Shown here: in pieces, positions 34,691 through 46,703 of the stretch | Layout: each line of letters begins with the position of its first letter | Position numbering within the stretch: position 1 is the stretch's first letter | Assembly (NCBI RefSeq): GCF_019898765.1 | Contig: NZ_JAIOKB010000002.1 | Coordinates: 1-64,000 of the forward strand | Length of the DNA stretch: 64,000 nt | Direction: 5' to 3' | Origin: Sphingomonas yunnanensis | Lineage (GTDB): Bacteria; Pseudomonadota; Alphaproteobacteria; Sphingomonadales; Sphingomonadaceae | Program-made: the position numbers and the translations under genes | Notes under the pieces: generated by a model | Told to the model about the DNA's origin: nothing | Database searches by the model: none | What the model saw: the letters and a program-made list of their open reading frames with translations, nothing else

Positions 34691-35731
34691 TTAGTCCTTG
34701 AGAATCTTCTTGAGCGCCTGGCCGATCCGCACCGGGCCGGGGAAATAGGCCCATTCCAGGCTGTGCGGGTAGGGCGTGTCGAAGCCGGTGACCCGCTCGA
34801 CCGGCGCCTCGAGGTGGTAGAAGCAGCGCTCCTGCACCAGCGCGGCCAGCTCGGCGCCGAAGCCGCCGGTGCGCGTCGCCTCGTGCACCACCATGCAGCG
34901 CCCGGTCTTCCTCACCGAGCGCTCGATCGCCGCGATGTCGAGCGGGACGAGCGTGCGCAGGTCGATGATCTCGGCGTCCACCCCGGTGTCGGCGGCGACC
35001 TGCGCGCAGACGTGCACCATCGTGCCATAGGCGAGCATCGTCACCGCCTCGCCCGCGCGCACCACCTTCGCCTCGCCGAGCGGCACGGTGTAATAGCCCG
35101 TCGGCACCTCGCCGCCGGGATGCTTCGACCAATTCTCCGCCGGGCGGTCCCAGTGGCCGTTGAACGGGCCGTTGTAGATCCGCTTGGGCTCGAGGAAGAG
35201 CACCGGGTCATTGTCCGCGATCGCGGCGATCAGCAGCCCCTTGGCGTCATAGGGCGTCGAGGGGATCACGGTCTTGATCCCCGAGACGTGCGTGAAGATC
35301 CCCTCGGGCGACTGCGAGTGGGTCTGCCCGCCGAAGATGCCGCCGCCATAGGGCGAGCGCACCGTGATCGGCGCGGTGAAGTCGCCCGCCGAGCGGTAGC
35401 GCAACCGTGCCGCCTCGGAGACGAGCTGGTCGAGCGCGGGATAGATATAATCGGCGAACTGGATCTCGGGCACGGGGCGTAGCCCATAGGCCCCCATGCC
35501 GACCGCGACGCCGATGATCCCGCACTCGGTGATCGGCGTGTCGAACACGCGGGTCTTGCCGTATTTCGCCTGCAGCCCCGCCGTGGCGCGGAAGACGCCG
35601 CCGAAATAGCCGACGTCCTCCCCCATCACGATCACGTCGGGATCGCGCGCCATCGTCGCGTCCATCGCCGAATTGATCGCCTGGATCATGTTCATGCGGG
35701 TGGTGATGGGGGTGTCGATCACGTCGGTCAT
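34691..35731 (-). CDS. bkdA2: 2-oxoisovalerate dehydrogenase E1 beta subunit
   Basis: The 346-residue protein matches the transketolase-like beta subunit: MIQAINSAMDATMARDPDVI, MGEDVGYFGGVF, RVFDTPITECGIIGVAVGMG, VRSPYGGGIFGGQTHSQSPE and LRTLVPLDIAAIERS. It binds thiamine diphosphate together with E1alpha and decarboxylates branched-chain 2-oxoacids. ATG 35731 is chosen as the start; an upstream in-frame codon at 35758 adds unrelated residues from the repeat region. A family C repeat fills the gap to the E1alpha gene, and the E2 gene starts four bases after its stop. Confidence 0.93.
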   Translation of the reverse strand: MTDVIDTPITTRMNMIQAINSAMDATMARDPDVIVMGEDVGYFGGVFRATAGLQAKYGKTRVFDTPITECGIIGVAVGMGAYGLRPVPEIQFADYIYPALDQLVSEAARLRYRSAGDFTAPITVRSPYGGGIFGGQTHSQSPEGIFTHVSGIKTVIPSTPYDAKGLLIAAIADNDPVLFLEPKRIYNGPFNGHWDRPAENWSKHPGGEVPTGYYTVPLGEAKVVRAGEAVTMLAYGTMVHVCAQVAADTGVDAEIIDLRTLVPLDIAAIERSVRKTGRCMVVHEATRTGGFGAELAALVQERCFYHLEAPVERVTGFDTPYPHSLEWAYFPGPVRIGQALKKILKD

Positions 35732-35745
35732 GTCAGTATCCCAAA

Positions 35746-35880
35746 TCCTCCCCGGCACGGGAGGGGAACCGCCACGCGACAGCGTGGTGGTGGAGGGGGC
35801 TCCCCGCGGGCGACAGCACTGTTGGAGAGCCCCCTCCTCCAGCCTGCGGCTGATCCCCCTCCCCGCGAGCGGGGAGGATC
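35746..35880. repeat. Family C double-hairpin repeat, copy 2
   Basis: Left half: CCTCCCCGGCACGGGAGGGG, a GCCACGC..GCGTGG hairpin, then GGTGGAGGGGGC. Right half is the mirror image: GCCCCCTCCTCCAGCC..GGCTG and CCCCCTCCCCGC..GCGGGGAGG. It occupies almost the whole E1alpha-E1beta gap, so it would be transcribed within the operon and could modulate relative expression or RNA stability. Confidence 0.75.
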
Positions 35881-35893
35881 TCGAAGGCCCTCG

Positions 35894-37177
35894 TCACTTC
35901 CGATCCCACGGCCGCCCGCTCGCCGCTTCCTCGTCGATCATCATCTGGCGCTGCTCGCGCAGGTGCCAGGGCATCTCCTCGAACACGCCGTCGAACAGCG
36001 AGTCGAGCGGCTGCGCCAGGCCGTGGCCGAGGATGCCGTTGGCCTCCGCCGCCTTCTGCGCGGCGCGGACCTCCTCGGCGACTGCGCGGTCCATCGCCTC
36101 CTGCCGCGGTTCGTCCCATTCGCCGAGCGCGACGAGATGGTCCTTGAGCCGGCGGATCGGGTCGCCCAGCGGCCAGGAGGTCGGCTCGCCGGTGGAGCGG
36201 TATTGCGAGGGATCGTCGGACGTGGAGTGACCCTCGGCGCGATAGGTGAAATGCTCGATCAGCGTCGGACCGACGTTGGTGCGCGCGCGCTCCGCCGCCC
36301 ACCGCGTGGCGGCATAGACCGCGAGCGGGTCGTTGCCGTCCACCCGCAGCCCCGCGATGCCATAGCCGATGGCGCGCGCCGCGAAGGTGGTCGCCTCCGC
36401 CCCGGCGAAGCCCGAGAAGCTGGAGATCGCCCATTGGTTGTTGACGACGTTGAAGATCACCGGCGCGCGATAGACGGTGGCGAAGGTCAGAGCGGAGTGG
36501 AAGTCGCCCTCCGCGGTGGAGCCCTCGCCGCACCAGGTCGCGGCGATGCGCGTGTCGCCCTTGGAAGCGGAGGCCATCGCCCAGCCCACCGCCTGGGGAT
36601 ATTGCGTGGTGAGATTGCCCGAGATCGAGAAGAAGCCGAAGCGCTTCTCCGAGTACATGATCGGCAGCTGCTTGCCCTGCAGCTTGTCGCCGGTGTTCGA
36701 GTAGATCTGGTTCATCATGTCGACCAGCGGACAGCCGCGCGCGATCAGCAGCCCCTGCTGGCGATAGGAGGGGAAGCACATGTCCTCGGCGTCGAGCGCG
36801 TGCGCCGCGGCCACCGCCACCGCCTCCTCGCCGAGCGACTTCATGTAGAAGCTGGTCTTGCCCTGGCGCTGGGCGCGGAACATGCGCTCGTCGAAGGCGC
36901 GCACGGTCGCCATATGGCGCAGCATGCGGCGCAGCGTGTCGGGGCTGAGCCGCGGGTTCCACGGCCCCACCGCCTGATGCTGCTCGTCGAGCACGCGCAC
37001 CATCGTATAGGCCAGGTCGGTGAAGTCGCGCGGCGGCGCGGCGGTGTCGGGGCGCGGCGCGGCGCCCGCGGGGGGCACCTCCAGGTCGCTGAAATCGGCC
37101 GCGTCGCCGGGGCGGAAGCGCGGCTCGGGCACGTGCAGCGTCAGCGGCTTCAGGTTGCGGGCGTCGCCCAAGGTCAC
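35894..37177 (-). CDS. bkdA1: 2-oxoisovalerate dehydrogenase E1 alpha subunit
   Basis: The 427-residue protein has MLRHMATVRAFDERMFRAQR, KTSFYMKSLGEEAVAVAAAH, and the thiamine-diphosphate motif from CGEGSTAEGDFHSALTFA to VNNQWAISS. The phosphorylation-loop-like segment YRAEGHSTSDDPSQYR is also present. The long N-terminal extension and SFYMKSLGEEA favour the branched-chain over the pyruvate enzyme. GTG at 37177 is the first start, but AGGAG immediately precedes it. TTG at 37171 is seven bases from the same AGGAG and may be the real start. It is the promoter-proximal gene of the bkd operon. Confidence 0.92.
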   Translation of the reverse strand: MTLGDARNLKPLTLHVPEPRFRPGDAADFSDLEVPPAGAAPRPDTAAPPRDFTDLAYTMVRVLDEQHQAVGPWNPRLSPDTLRRMLRHMATVRAFDERMFRAQRQGKTSFYMKSLGEEAVAVAAAHALDAEDMCFPSYRQQGLLIARGCPLVDMMNQIYSNTGDKLQGKQLPIMYSEKRFGFFSISGNLTTQYPQAVGWAMASASKGDTRIAATWCGEGSTAEGDFHSALTFATVYRAPVIFNVVNNQWAISSFSGFAGAEATTFAARAIGYGIAGLRVDGNDPLAVYAATRWAAERARTNVGPTLIEHFTYRAEGHSTSDDPSQYRSTGEPTSWPLGDPIRRLKDHLVALGEWDEPRQEAMDRAVAEEVRAAQKAAEANGILGHGLAQPLDSLFDGVFEEMPWHLREQRQMMIDEEAASGRPWDRK

Positions 37178-37369
37178 TCTCCTGGCCGCCCGGTTGGGTC
37201 CGGGAGGCGTCGCCGCGGCTTGTAATTATATTTCAAGCGAAGCGGAAGCCCCCTGATGCGTTCGGGCGCGCTCGAAGCGTGTCGCTAGAGAAGCACGATC
37301 GCGCTACGTGGCTGCCGCCCCGGCGGACGCGAGACCTTTGCAGAAGTGGCGCCACGTCCTCATCTTTTC

Positions 37370-37463
37370 GTCATCCCGGGCTCGACCCGGGATCCATGGT
37401 GCCGCGTGAGCCGCCGGCGTTGTGATGGCGGAAGCTTGGATCCCGGCCTAGGCCGGGATGACG
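37370..37463. repeat. Family A palindromic repeat, intergenic copy
   Basis: TCATCCCGG..CCGGGATCCA at 37371-37396 is answered by TGGATCCCGG..CCGGGATGA at 37437-37461. It lies in the divergent region between bkdA1 and imuA, upstream of the LexA box. The same element is found inside imuB and dnaE2. Confidence 0.8.
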
Positions 37464-37596
37464 AAGGGTGAAGAGCATGACGCGACGTCCGCCAAGGCCC
37501 CGCGCTAGCCAGGATGGCAGCGTGTAGCGCGCAGGGCTACTGCGGGAACCATGAGGCCGCGCCGTCGGCCGCATAGCGACTCGACTCAACCCATCA

Positions 37597-37611
37597 GAAC
37601 AAAGTAGGAAC
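37597..37611. promoter_or_regulatory. LexA (SOS) box upstream of imuA
   Basis: GAACAAAGTAGGAAC is an exact GAAC-N7-GAAC direct repeat, the alphaproteobacterial LexA consensus (GTTC-N7-GTTC read on the other strand). It ends 26 bases before the imuA GTG start, so bound LexA should block the promoter until DNA damage. Confidence 0.85.
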
Positions 37612-37637
37612 GACGCTCCACCAGCGAGTCGTCACCT

Positions 37638-38387
37638 GTGTCCGAGTCGAGTGTCCTCCAGTCCCTGCGCGACACGCTCAGCGCGATCGAGGCAGACGGC
37701 CATCGCCGTCGCCCGGTGCTGCCGTTCGGTGTGCCGGCGGTCGACGAGCGGCTCGCCAACGGCGGGCTTCGGCTCGACGCGCTGCACGAGGTCGCCGCCG
37801 CCACCCCGGCGATGGGCGACGACGCCTCGGCCACGCTCTTCCTCGCCGGGGTCGCCGCGCGCGCCTGGGGGCCGGTGCTGTGGGTGGTGCGGCGGCGCGA
37901 CCTGTTCGCGCCCGGCCTCTACCAGTCGGGACTCGCGCCCGATCGCGTGCTCTACGCCGAGGCGAGCGACGACTCCGAGGTGCTCGCGCTGATGGAGGAG
38001 GGCCTGCGCCACCGCGCGCTCGGCGCAGTGATCGGCGAGACCCGCCGCGCGGCGATGGCCTCGACCCGCCGGCTCCAGCTCGCCGCCGAGGGCGGGCGGA
38101 CCATCGCGCTGCTGCTCAAGCGCCACGCGCGCGAGGGCGCGGATCCGCTCGCGGTGCCGTCCGCGGCGGTGACGCGGTGGCGCGTCGGCTCCGCTCCCTC
38201 GGCGCCGCTGCCGGTCGCGGGCGTGGGGCGCGCGCGCTGGGATCTCGCGCTGGTACGGCAACGCAACGGCGAACCTTTTCAGACAATCGTGGAGGCATGC
38301 GATGAGACGGGTCGCATCGCTCTACCTGCCCGACTGGTCGATCGACCGGCTGCGGCGGGCAGAGCCGGCGCTCGCGCCGCCGCCTGA
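37638..38387 (+). CDS. imuA: Mutasome protein ImuA
   Basis: The 249-residue protein is a RecA/SulA-like accessory factor: VLPFGVPAVDERLANGGLRL, LDALHEVAAATPA, GPVLWVVRRRDLFAPGL, RTIALLLKRHAREGADP and ARWDLALVRQRNG. ImuA works with ImuB and DnaE2 in error-prone bypass of damaged DNA. There is no clear Walker A, as is usual for this group. The GTG start at 37638 follows a LexA box by 26 bases. The end overlaps the imuB start by 86 bases in another frame, so translation of the two is coupled. Confidence 0.9.
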   Translation: MSESSVLQSLRDTLSAIEADGHRRRPVLPFGVPAVDERLANGGLRLDALHEVAAATPAMGDDASATLFLAGVAARAWGPVLWVVRRRDLFAPGLYQSGLAPDRVLYAEASDDSEVLALMEEGLRHRALGAVIGETRRAAMASTRRLQLAAEGGRTIALLLKRHAREGADPLAVPSAAVTRWRVGSAPSAPLPVAGVGRARWDLALVRQRNGEPFQTIVEACDETGRIALPARLVDRPAAAGRAGARAAA

Positions 38388-41070
38388 GCGCGCAGCGCTC
38401 GACCCGGGGTCGCCGCGCGCAGCGCTCGATCCCGCCTCGCCTCGTGTCGCGCTCAACCTCGCCGCGCTGAAGGCGGCGGGCGACGCCGAGCAGGGCGGCA
38501 AGCAGTGCGACGCGCCGCGCAACACGGGCTGGCGCCCGGGTGCGCGCTGGGCGCGCGACGACGCCGGCTATCTGCCCGGTCCGCTGCGCGGCGTCGACGA
38601 GACGACCGGCGGCGCGGGGGCGTGCTGGGCGGGCGAGACCCGCGCCGACGTCGCGCGCCGCGTCGCCGCGATCGCGCCGCACCAGCGCCCCCCCATGCGC
38701 GAGATGGGGCGCCGCAGCGAGGCGGCGGAGCATCCGTTCAAGCGGCTGCCCGGCGACGACGGGGGCAAGTCCAGCGGCTGGCCCGAGCCCGCCGAGCGCC
38801 GGCGGACGCACGAAGCCAAAGGTGACGATGATCGCCCTTCGCTGTTCTACCAGACCGCCGCGCCCTCCAAGCCGAACCGTGCTCCGGCGAACGCCGGAGC
38901 CCAGGGCCGCAAGGATGACGCTCGTCGCTCTGGGCTCCTGCGTGCACAGGAGCACGCCCGCGGCCCACACGAGGCGATGGCGCCGGTGCGCACTGGTGGC
39001 GAGGGCGTACGGCCGGGATCGCGCCAGCGCGAGCGGGACGTGAATGTGGTGAAGACGCAGGGCCGCGGTGACGAGGTGCACCTCTCGGCCGTCTCCCCAC
39101 CGTCCTCCCGGACCTGTTCCGGGATCCAGGGTGCCGCACCCTCAACGGACGGGGCGTGCGTGGAAGGCTGGATCCCGGAACAGGTCCGGGATGACGGAAA
39201 GAGGCAGGAGGCTGCGCACCCTAGGCCCGTCCGCCTCGTAGTCCCTGAACCGCCCGCCGCGGGCGCCCCCGCTGCCTCCATAACGGACGCCCCCTCGACA
39301 TCCGGGCACCGCCGTCCCCCTCACGTCTCCCCCGCGCTGAGCGGCGCGTGGAACGCGATGCCCGCGATCCGCTACCCCGGCGACGGGCCGCACCCGGACA
39401 AGGCCGCCGCCAAGGAGCGCCGCCCCGGCTCGAACGACCCCGGCGCCGCGGTGAAGGAGGTCGCCGCCTTCTTCGACACCGGGCGCACCACGGCCGGCAC
39501 GATCGCGCGCGTCTGCCACGACCCGGCCGCGACCGCCTCCGCCGGGGTCGCAGCCGACACCGCCCCACCGCTCGTCACCGTGCAGAAGGTGGGCAGTCGG
39601 GTCGAGATCGCCGCCGCCTCGTCCGCGGCGCGTGCGATCGGGGTCGAGCCCGGCATGGCGCTGACCCAGGTGCGCGCCGCCACCCCCGAGATCGTCGTGC
39701 GCGACGCCGACCCCGAGGGCGACCAGCGCGCGCTGCATCGGCTCGCGGTCGCGCTGGCGCGACGCTGGACCCCGGTAGTGGCGATCGAGGACTCGCAGTC
39801 GCTGCTGCTCGACCTCACCGGCGTGGCGCATCTCCACGGCGGCGAGTCGCGGCTGGCGCGGCGACTGGTGCGGCTGCTCGCCCGGCTCGGCATCACCGCG
39901 CGCGTCGCGATCGCCGATACCGCCGGCGCGGCCTGGGCCTGCGCGCACCACGCCGAGCCCGAGCGCGGCGGCGTGACGATCCTGCCGCCGGGCGCGACGC
40001 TGGACGCGCTCGCGCCGCTGCCGGTGGCATCGCTCCGCGTCGACGAGCGCGCGCTCGAGCTGCTGCGTCGGCTCGGCGTCGACACCGTCGGCCAGCTCGC
40101 CGCACTGCCGCGCGCGCCGCTGGCACGGCGCTTCGGCACCGCGCTGGCGCAGCGGCTCGACCAGGCGAGCGGGCGCGCGCCCGAGCCGCTCGCGCCGGTG
40201 GTGCCGCCGGTGGCGATCACGGTGGAGCAGCGCTTCGCCGAGCCCTTGCTCACCGCCGAGCCGATCGCGCACTGGATCGGGCAGTTGGTCGACCGGCTCG
40301 CCGCCGAGCTGGCGCGTGCGGGGCGCGGCGCGCGCCAGCTGCTGCTCGCCGCGACGCGGGTCGACGCCGCGGTGCAGACGCTACGGGTTGGCTTCGCGCG
40401 GCCGACGCGCGCGCGCGAGCATCTCCGCCGCTTGCTGCTGCGCCGGGTCGAACGGATCGACCCGGGTTTTGGAATCGAGGCGCTGACGCTCCACGTCCAG
40501 CGCGCCGATCCACTCGCGCCCGAATATTGCGACGGTGATCTCGCCGAGGGCGAGCGCCCCGACCTCGCCCCCCTGGTGGACGCCATCGTCAACCGCATCG
40601 GCGCGGCGCGGCTGTGGCGCGCGCGCGCGGTGGAGAGCGACGTGCCCGAGCGCTCGGTCGCGGGTGCCGCGCCGCTCGACCCGCCCGAGCGCGCCGCACC
40701 GACGCTGCGCCGCGACGACGTGCGCCGGCTCGACACGCGCGACGCGGACCATCCGTGGCACCCGCGCTGGCCGCGCCCGACGCGGCTGCTGCGCCGCCCC
40801 GAGCCGCTCGACCATGTTCTGGCCGAGCTGCCCGACCAGCCGCCCAAACGCTTCACCTGGCGCGGCGAGTCGCACGTGGTGGTGCGCGGCGACGGGCCCG
40901 AGCGGATCGCGGGCGAGTGGTGGCGCCGCCGCGGCGAGCGCGACGCGGTGCGCGACTATTACCAGGTCGAGGACGAGGCCGGCCGGCGCTACTGGCTGTT
41001 CCGCCGCGGCGACGGCGAGCGCGGCGAGACCGGCGACCTCAGCTGGTACATGCACGGCACGTTCGGATGA
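38302..41070 (+). CDS. imuB: ImuB, inactive Y-family polymerase-like protein with a giant repeat-bearing insertion
   Basis: This 922-residue protein begins with the ImuB motif MRRVASLYLPDWSIDRLRR, and the polymerase-like core resumes near residue 422 (PPLVTVQKVGSRVEIAAASS, then LLLDLTGVAHLHGGESRLAR). It lacks the catalytic acidic residues of DinB and acts as an adaptor linking the beta clamp, ImuA and DnaE2. Usual length is roughly 500 residues. The excess, about residues 35-420, contains palindromic repeats B (RAPANAGAQG..GLLRAQE) and A (SRTCSGIQGAA..GWIPEQVRDD) read in frame. Stretches such as NTGWRPGARWARDD and HQRPPMREMGRRSEAAEHPF may be an older lineage-specific loop. The ATG at 38302 has GGAGG six bases upstream. 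Confidence 0.9.
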   Translation: MRRVASLYLPDWSIDRLRRAEPALAPPPERAALDPGSPRAALDPASPRVALNLAALKAAGDAEQGGKQCDAPRNTGWRPGARWARDDAGYLPGPLRGVDETTGGAGACWAGETRADVARRVAAIAPHQRPPMREMGRRSEAAEHPFKRLPGDDGGKSSGWPEPAERRRTHEAKGDDDRPSLFYQTAAPSKPNRAPANAGAQGRKDDARRSGLLRAQEHARGPHEAMAPVRTGGEGVRPGSRQRERDVNVVKTQGRGDEVHLSAVSPPSSRTCSGIQGAAPSTDGACVEGWIPEQVRDDGKRQEAAHPRPVRLVVPEPPAAGAPAASITDAPSTSGHRRPPHVSPALSGAWNAMPAIRYPGDGPHPDKAAAKERRPGSNDPGAAVKEVAAFFDTGRTTAGTIARVCHDPAATASAGVAADTAPPLVTVQKVGSRVEIAAASSAARAIGVEPGMALTQVRAATPEIVVRDADPEGDQRALHRLAVALARRWTPVVAIEDSQSLLLDLTGVAHLHGGESRLARRLVRLLARLGITARVAIADTAGAAWACAHHAEPERGGVTILPPGATLDALAPLPVASLRVDERALELLRRLGVDTVGQLAALPRAPLARRFGTALAQRLDQASGRAPEPLAPVVPPVAITVEQRFAEPLLTAEPIAHWIGQLVDRLAAELARAGRGARQLLLAATRVDAAVQTLRVGFARPTRAREHLRRLLLRRVERIDPGFGIEALTLHVQRADPLAPEYCDGDLAEGERPDLAPLVDAIVNRIGAARLWRARAVESDVPERSVAGAAPLDPPERAAPTLRRDDVRRLDTRDADHPWHPRWPRPTRLLRRPEPLDHVLAELPDQPPKRFTWRGESHVVVRGDGPERIAGEWWRRRGERDAVRDYYQVEDEAGRRYWLFRRGDGERGETGDLSWYMHGTFG
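38878..38955. repeat. Family B palindromic repeat inside imuB
   Basis: CGTGCTCCGGCG..CGCCGGAGCCCAG at 38878-38904 is followed by CTGGGCTCCTGCGTGCACAGGAGCAC at 38930-38955 as an inverted partner. It encodes RAPANAGAQG and GLLRAQE in the imuB frame, the same peptides as the copy in dnaE2. Confidence 0.85.
39102..39195. repeat. Family A palindromic repeat inside imuB
   Basis: CCTCCCGGACCTGTTCCGGGATCCA and TGGATCCCGGAACAGGTCCGGGATGAC form long inverted arms about 40 bases apart. They encode SRTCSGIQGAA and GWIPEQVRDD in the imuB frame. Related intergenic copies lie at 37370 and 55349. Confidence 0.85.
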
Positions 41071-41163
41071 GCGGGCGGGTGAGCAGGTGGGGGCTGCGGC
41101 GCGGCCTTGGCCTGGCGCGGGGCGAGCCGCGGCGCGTCGGCATCGTCGGCCAGATCATCGCCA

Positions 41164-41274
41164 CGGTGCTCCTGCGCACACAGGAGCCTAGGGCAGCAAG
41201 CGCCGACGCATGTGCTGGCAATGGGCCGACGCCACGCCGTTTAGCCCTTGGTTCTCGCGTGCGCGGGAACATGG
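41164..41274. repeat. Family B palindromic repeat, intergenic copy after imuB
   Basis: GTGCTCCTGCGCACACAGGAGCC at 41166 and CTTGGTTCTCGCGTGCGCGGGAACATGG near 41247 are two hairpins in the B arrangement. This copy lies in the imuB-toxin gap. Confidence 0.65.
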
Positions 41275-41428
41275 TGGAAGCTACCCGCGGGTGGGCTCAC
41301 ACTCGGCGGGCAACAGACCGCGCGGGTGTGGGTCCCTTCCGGCGCAGGAGCATGATGCTGCGCAGCGACGGCGTCACGCTGCCTCGGCCGCGCGAGGTCG
41401 GCAACCTGCTCGCCGCCCCCTCGCCCCG

Positions 41429-41523
41429 CGTCTCCCCGGCGGAAGCCGGGGTCCAGTTGGGAAGGCCGTGGTGGGACTCACCGGCGATCCCCACCTGGGC
41501 CCCGGCTTCCGCCGGGGAGACGG
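41429..41523. repeat. Family B-like palindromic repeat, intergenic
   Basis: CGTCTCCCCGGCGGAAGCCGGGG at 41429 is answered by CCCCGGCTTCCGCCGGGGAGACG near 41501, with GTCCAGTTGG/CCACCTGGG inner arms. It is the second repeat between imuB and the toxin gene, so this 545-base gap is essentially repeat DNA. Confidence 0.75.
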
Positions 41524-41615
41524 TAGCCGCTGGGGCCGTCGGGCCGTTTTCATCACTTCTGCGGGCAAGGGCGCGTGGCACTGCTACGTCACTCAGCAAC
41601 GTCACCTCCACCCAC

Positions 41616-42020
41616 TCACCCCCGCGCATCCACGGTGCGGACATGCCCCGCCGCGGCATAGCGCAGGATCTGCTCGTCGGCGGTGACCAGCGCGCAGTCG
41701 AGCGCGCGCGCGGTCGCCACCATCAGCCGGTCGCACGGATCGCCGTGGAGCCCGTCGCCGAGCCGCCCCGCCTCAAGCGCGATCGCGCGCGACACGGGCA
41801 CGTCACGCGCCGCGAGGCTCGCCAGGCTGCGCTCGACCCATGTGTCGAGCGCCAGACCGAGCACCAGCCGGCCGCGATCGACGAGCATCGCGATCTCCCA
41901 CGCCACCATCGCCGAGACGCGACGGTCGCCATCCCGCGCGATCGACGCGCGGGCGCACGCGCCGAGCCGCGGCGAGTCGTCGACCGCCCAGATCACGACA
42001 TGCGTGTCGAGCAGGATCAC
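41616..42020 (-). CDS. PIN-domain toxin (VapC-like)
   Basis: The 134-residue protein is a PIN ribonuclease: ILLDTHVVIWAVDDSPRLG with D5, VAWEIAML with E42, GDPCDRLMVATARA with D97, and LVTADEQILRY with D115, so the acidic active site is complete. Such toxins cleave RNA when free of antitoxin. The GTG start overlaps the antitoxin stop by four bases (GTGA). The pair is antisense to the mutasome genes and sits between imuB and dnaE2, where no gene normally lies. Confidence 0.88.
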   Translation of the reverse strand: MILLDTHVVIWAVDDSPRLGACARASIARDGDRRVSAMVAWEIAMLVDRGRLVLGLALDTWVERSLASLAARDVPVSRAIALEAGRLGDGLHGDPCDRLMVATARALDCALVTADEQILRYAAAGHVRTVDARG

Positions 42021-42304
42021 CGCGACGGCGTGTCGGTCCGCGCCGGGAAGCCAAGCGTGTCCCATGCCGCGTCGCGGGCGCCGTCGTCCGGCTCGAGCGG
42101 CGCGACGATGTCGCCGTGAACCGCCACGGTGCCCCTCATCGCGCCGAACGGCACGGTATCGTCGGCGCGCAGCTCGCGTGCGGTGAGCGTCAGCGCGCGA
42201 CGGCCGCGCCGCGTGATCGTCAGCGGCTCGCCGCTGCGCTCCATCTCGCCCAGCAGCGCGAGGCAGCGCGCCTTGAACTCGGTGATGCCGACGACCTTGC
42301 TCAT
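42017..42304 (-). CDS. Phd/YefM family antitoxin
   Basis: The 95-residue protein begins MSKVVGITEFKARCLALLGE, with RSGEPLTITRRGRRALTL, the fold typical of Phd/YefM antitoxins that bind their own promoter and neutralise the toxin through the C-terminus. ATG 42304 is chosen because GGAGG lies seven bases upstream; a start four codons earlier lacks this. It overlaps the toxin gene by four bases. Its start is only 41 bases from the divergent dnaE2 start, so autoregulation could affect dnaE2. Confidence 0.85.
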   Translation of the reverse strand: MSKVVGITEFKARCLALLGEMERSGEPLTITRRGRRALTLTARELRADDTVPFGAMRGTVAVHGDIVAPLEPDDGARDAAWDTLGFPARTDTPSR

Positions 42305-42345
42305 CCGCGCCTCCAACTGACCATTTCATATAGTCGGTTCGCCCC

Positions 42346-46035
<3,690 letters not shown>

Positions 46036-46051
46036 AGTCTTCACCAGAGCG

Positions 46052-46132
46052 ATCGTGCTCCGGCGAACACTGAGGCCCACCGTCCCGAGCGGGACGCGCA
46101 TGGCTGTTCGCTCCTGCCGCCGCAGCAATCCG
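46052..46132. repeat. Family B repeat, degenerate copy after dnaE2
   Basis: GATCGTGCTCCGGCGAAC at 46051 is the same left boundary as in the dnaE2 copy, but the second arm and loop have decayed. It fills part of the 224-base gap before the BLUF gene. Confidence 0.5.
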
Positions 46133-46259
46133 GTGAAGCAGACCGGGAGGATCGCACCAAGTCGCGTCCAGACCGCAATAATCTACAATCCCTCGCCTGC
46201 ATTTACCGTCATTTTGTCATCGGCGGACGTGCGCCGCCCACCTTCCCGGACGACCCGCC

Positions 46260-46703
46260 ATGGCCGATGCGCTGCACCAGATCGTGTACATCAGCCGCGC
46301 CCTCGCGCCGCTCTCCGACGACGCGGCAGCGGCGCTCTGCCATGCCGCCGCCGAGCGCAACCGCGCCGCCGGCATCACCGGCCTATTGCTCCACGACGGC
46401 ACGCGCTTCATCCAGGCGATCGAGGGCGAGGAGGCCGCGCTACGAGCGCTGATGACACGCATCGCCCGCGACCCGCGCCATCACTCGATCGGCTATGTCA
46501 GCGACGCCGCGATCGTCGCGCGCGAGTTCGGCGACTGGGGGATGGACTATCGCCGCGTCGAGGACGTGCGCGCCGCGACCGACTTCCTCGCCACGGTCAA
46601 GCGCGCGCTCGCGGGGGTCGAGGACCCCGGCCTGCTCGCGGCCTTCATCGGCTTCGCGGTGATCGGGCGCGGAGAGCATCGCCGCGGCTTTGTCCCGCGC
46701 TGA
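46260..46703 (+). CDS. BLUF-domain blue-light photoreceptor
   Basis: The 147-residue protein is a stand-alone BLUF domain that should bind FAD and sense blue light. The photoactive residues are in place: Y10 in QIVYISRA, N34 in ERNRAAGITGLL and Q52 in FIQAIEGEE, followed by DWGMDYRR at the strand-5 Met/Trp position. A C-terminal helical cap of about 50 residues replaces any enzymatic output, so signalling is by protein-protein contact. It has its own upstream space after dnaE2. The output pathway is unknown. Confidence 0.92.
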   Translation: MADALHQIVYISRALAPLSDDAAAALCHAAAERNRAAGITGLLLHDGTRFIQAIEGEEAALRALMTRIARDPRHHSIGYVSDAAIVAREFGDWGMDYRRVEDVRAATDFLATVKRALAGVEDPGLLAAFIGFAVIGRGEHRRGFVPR

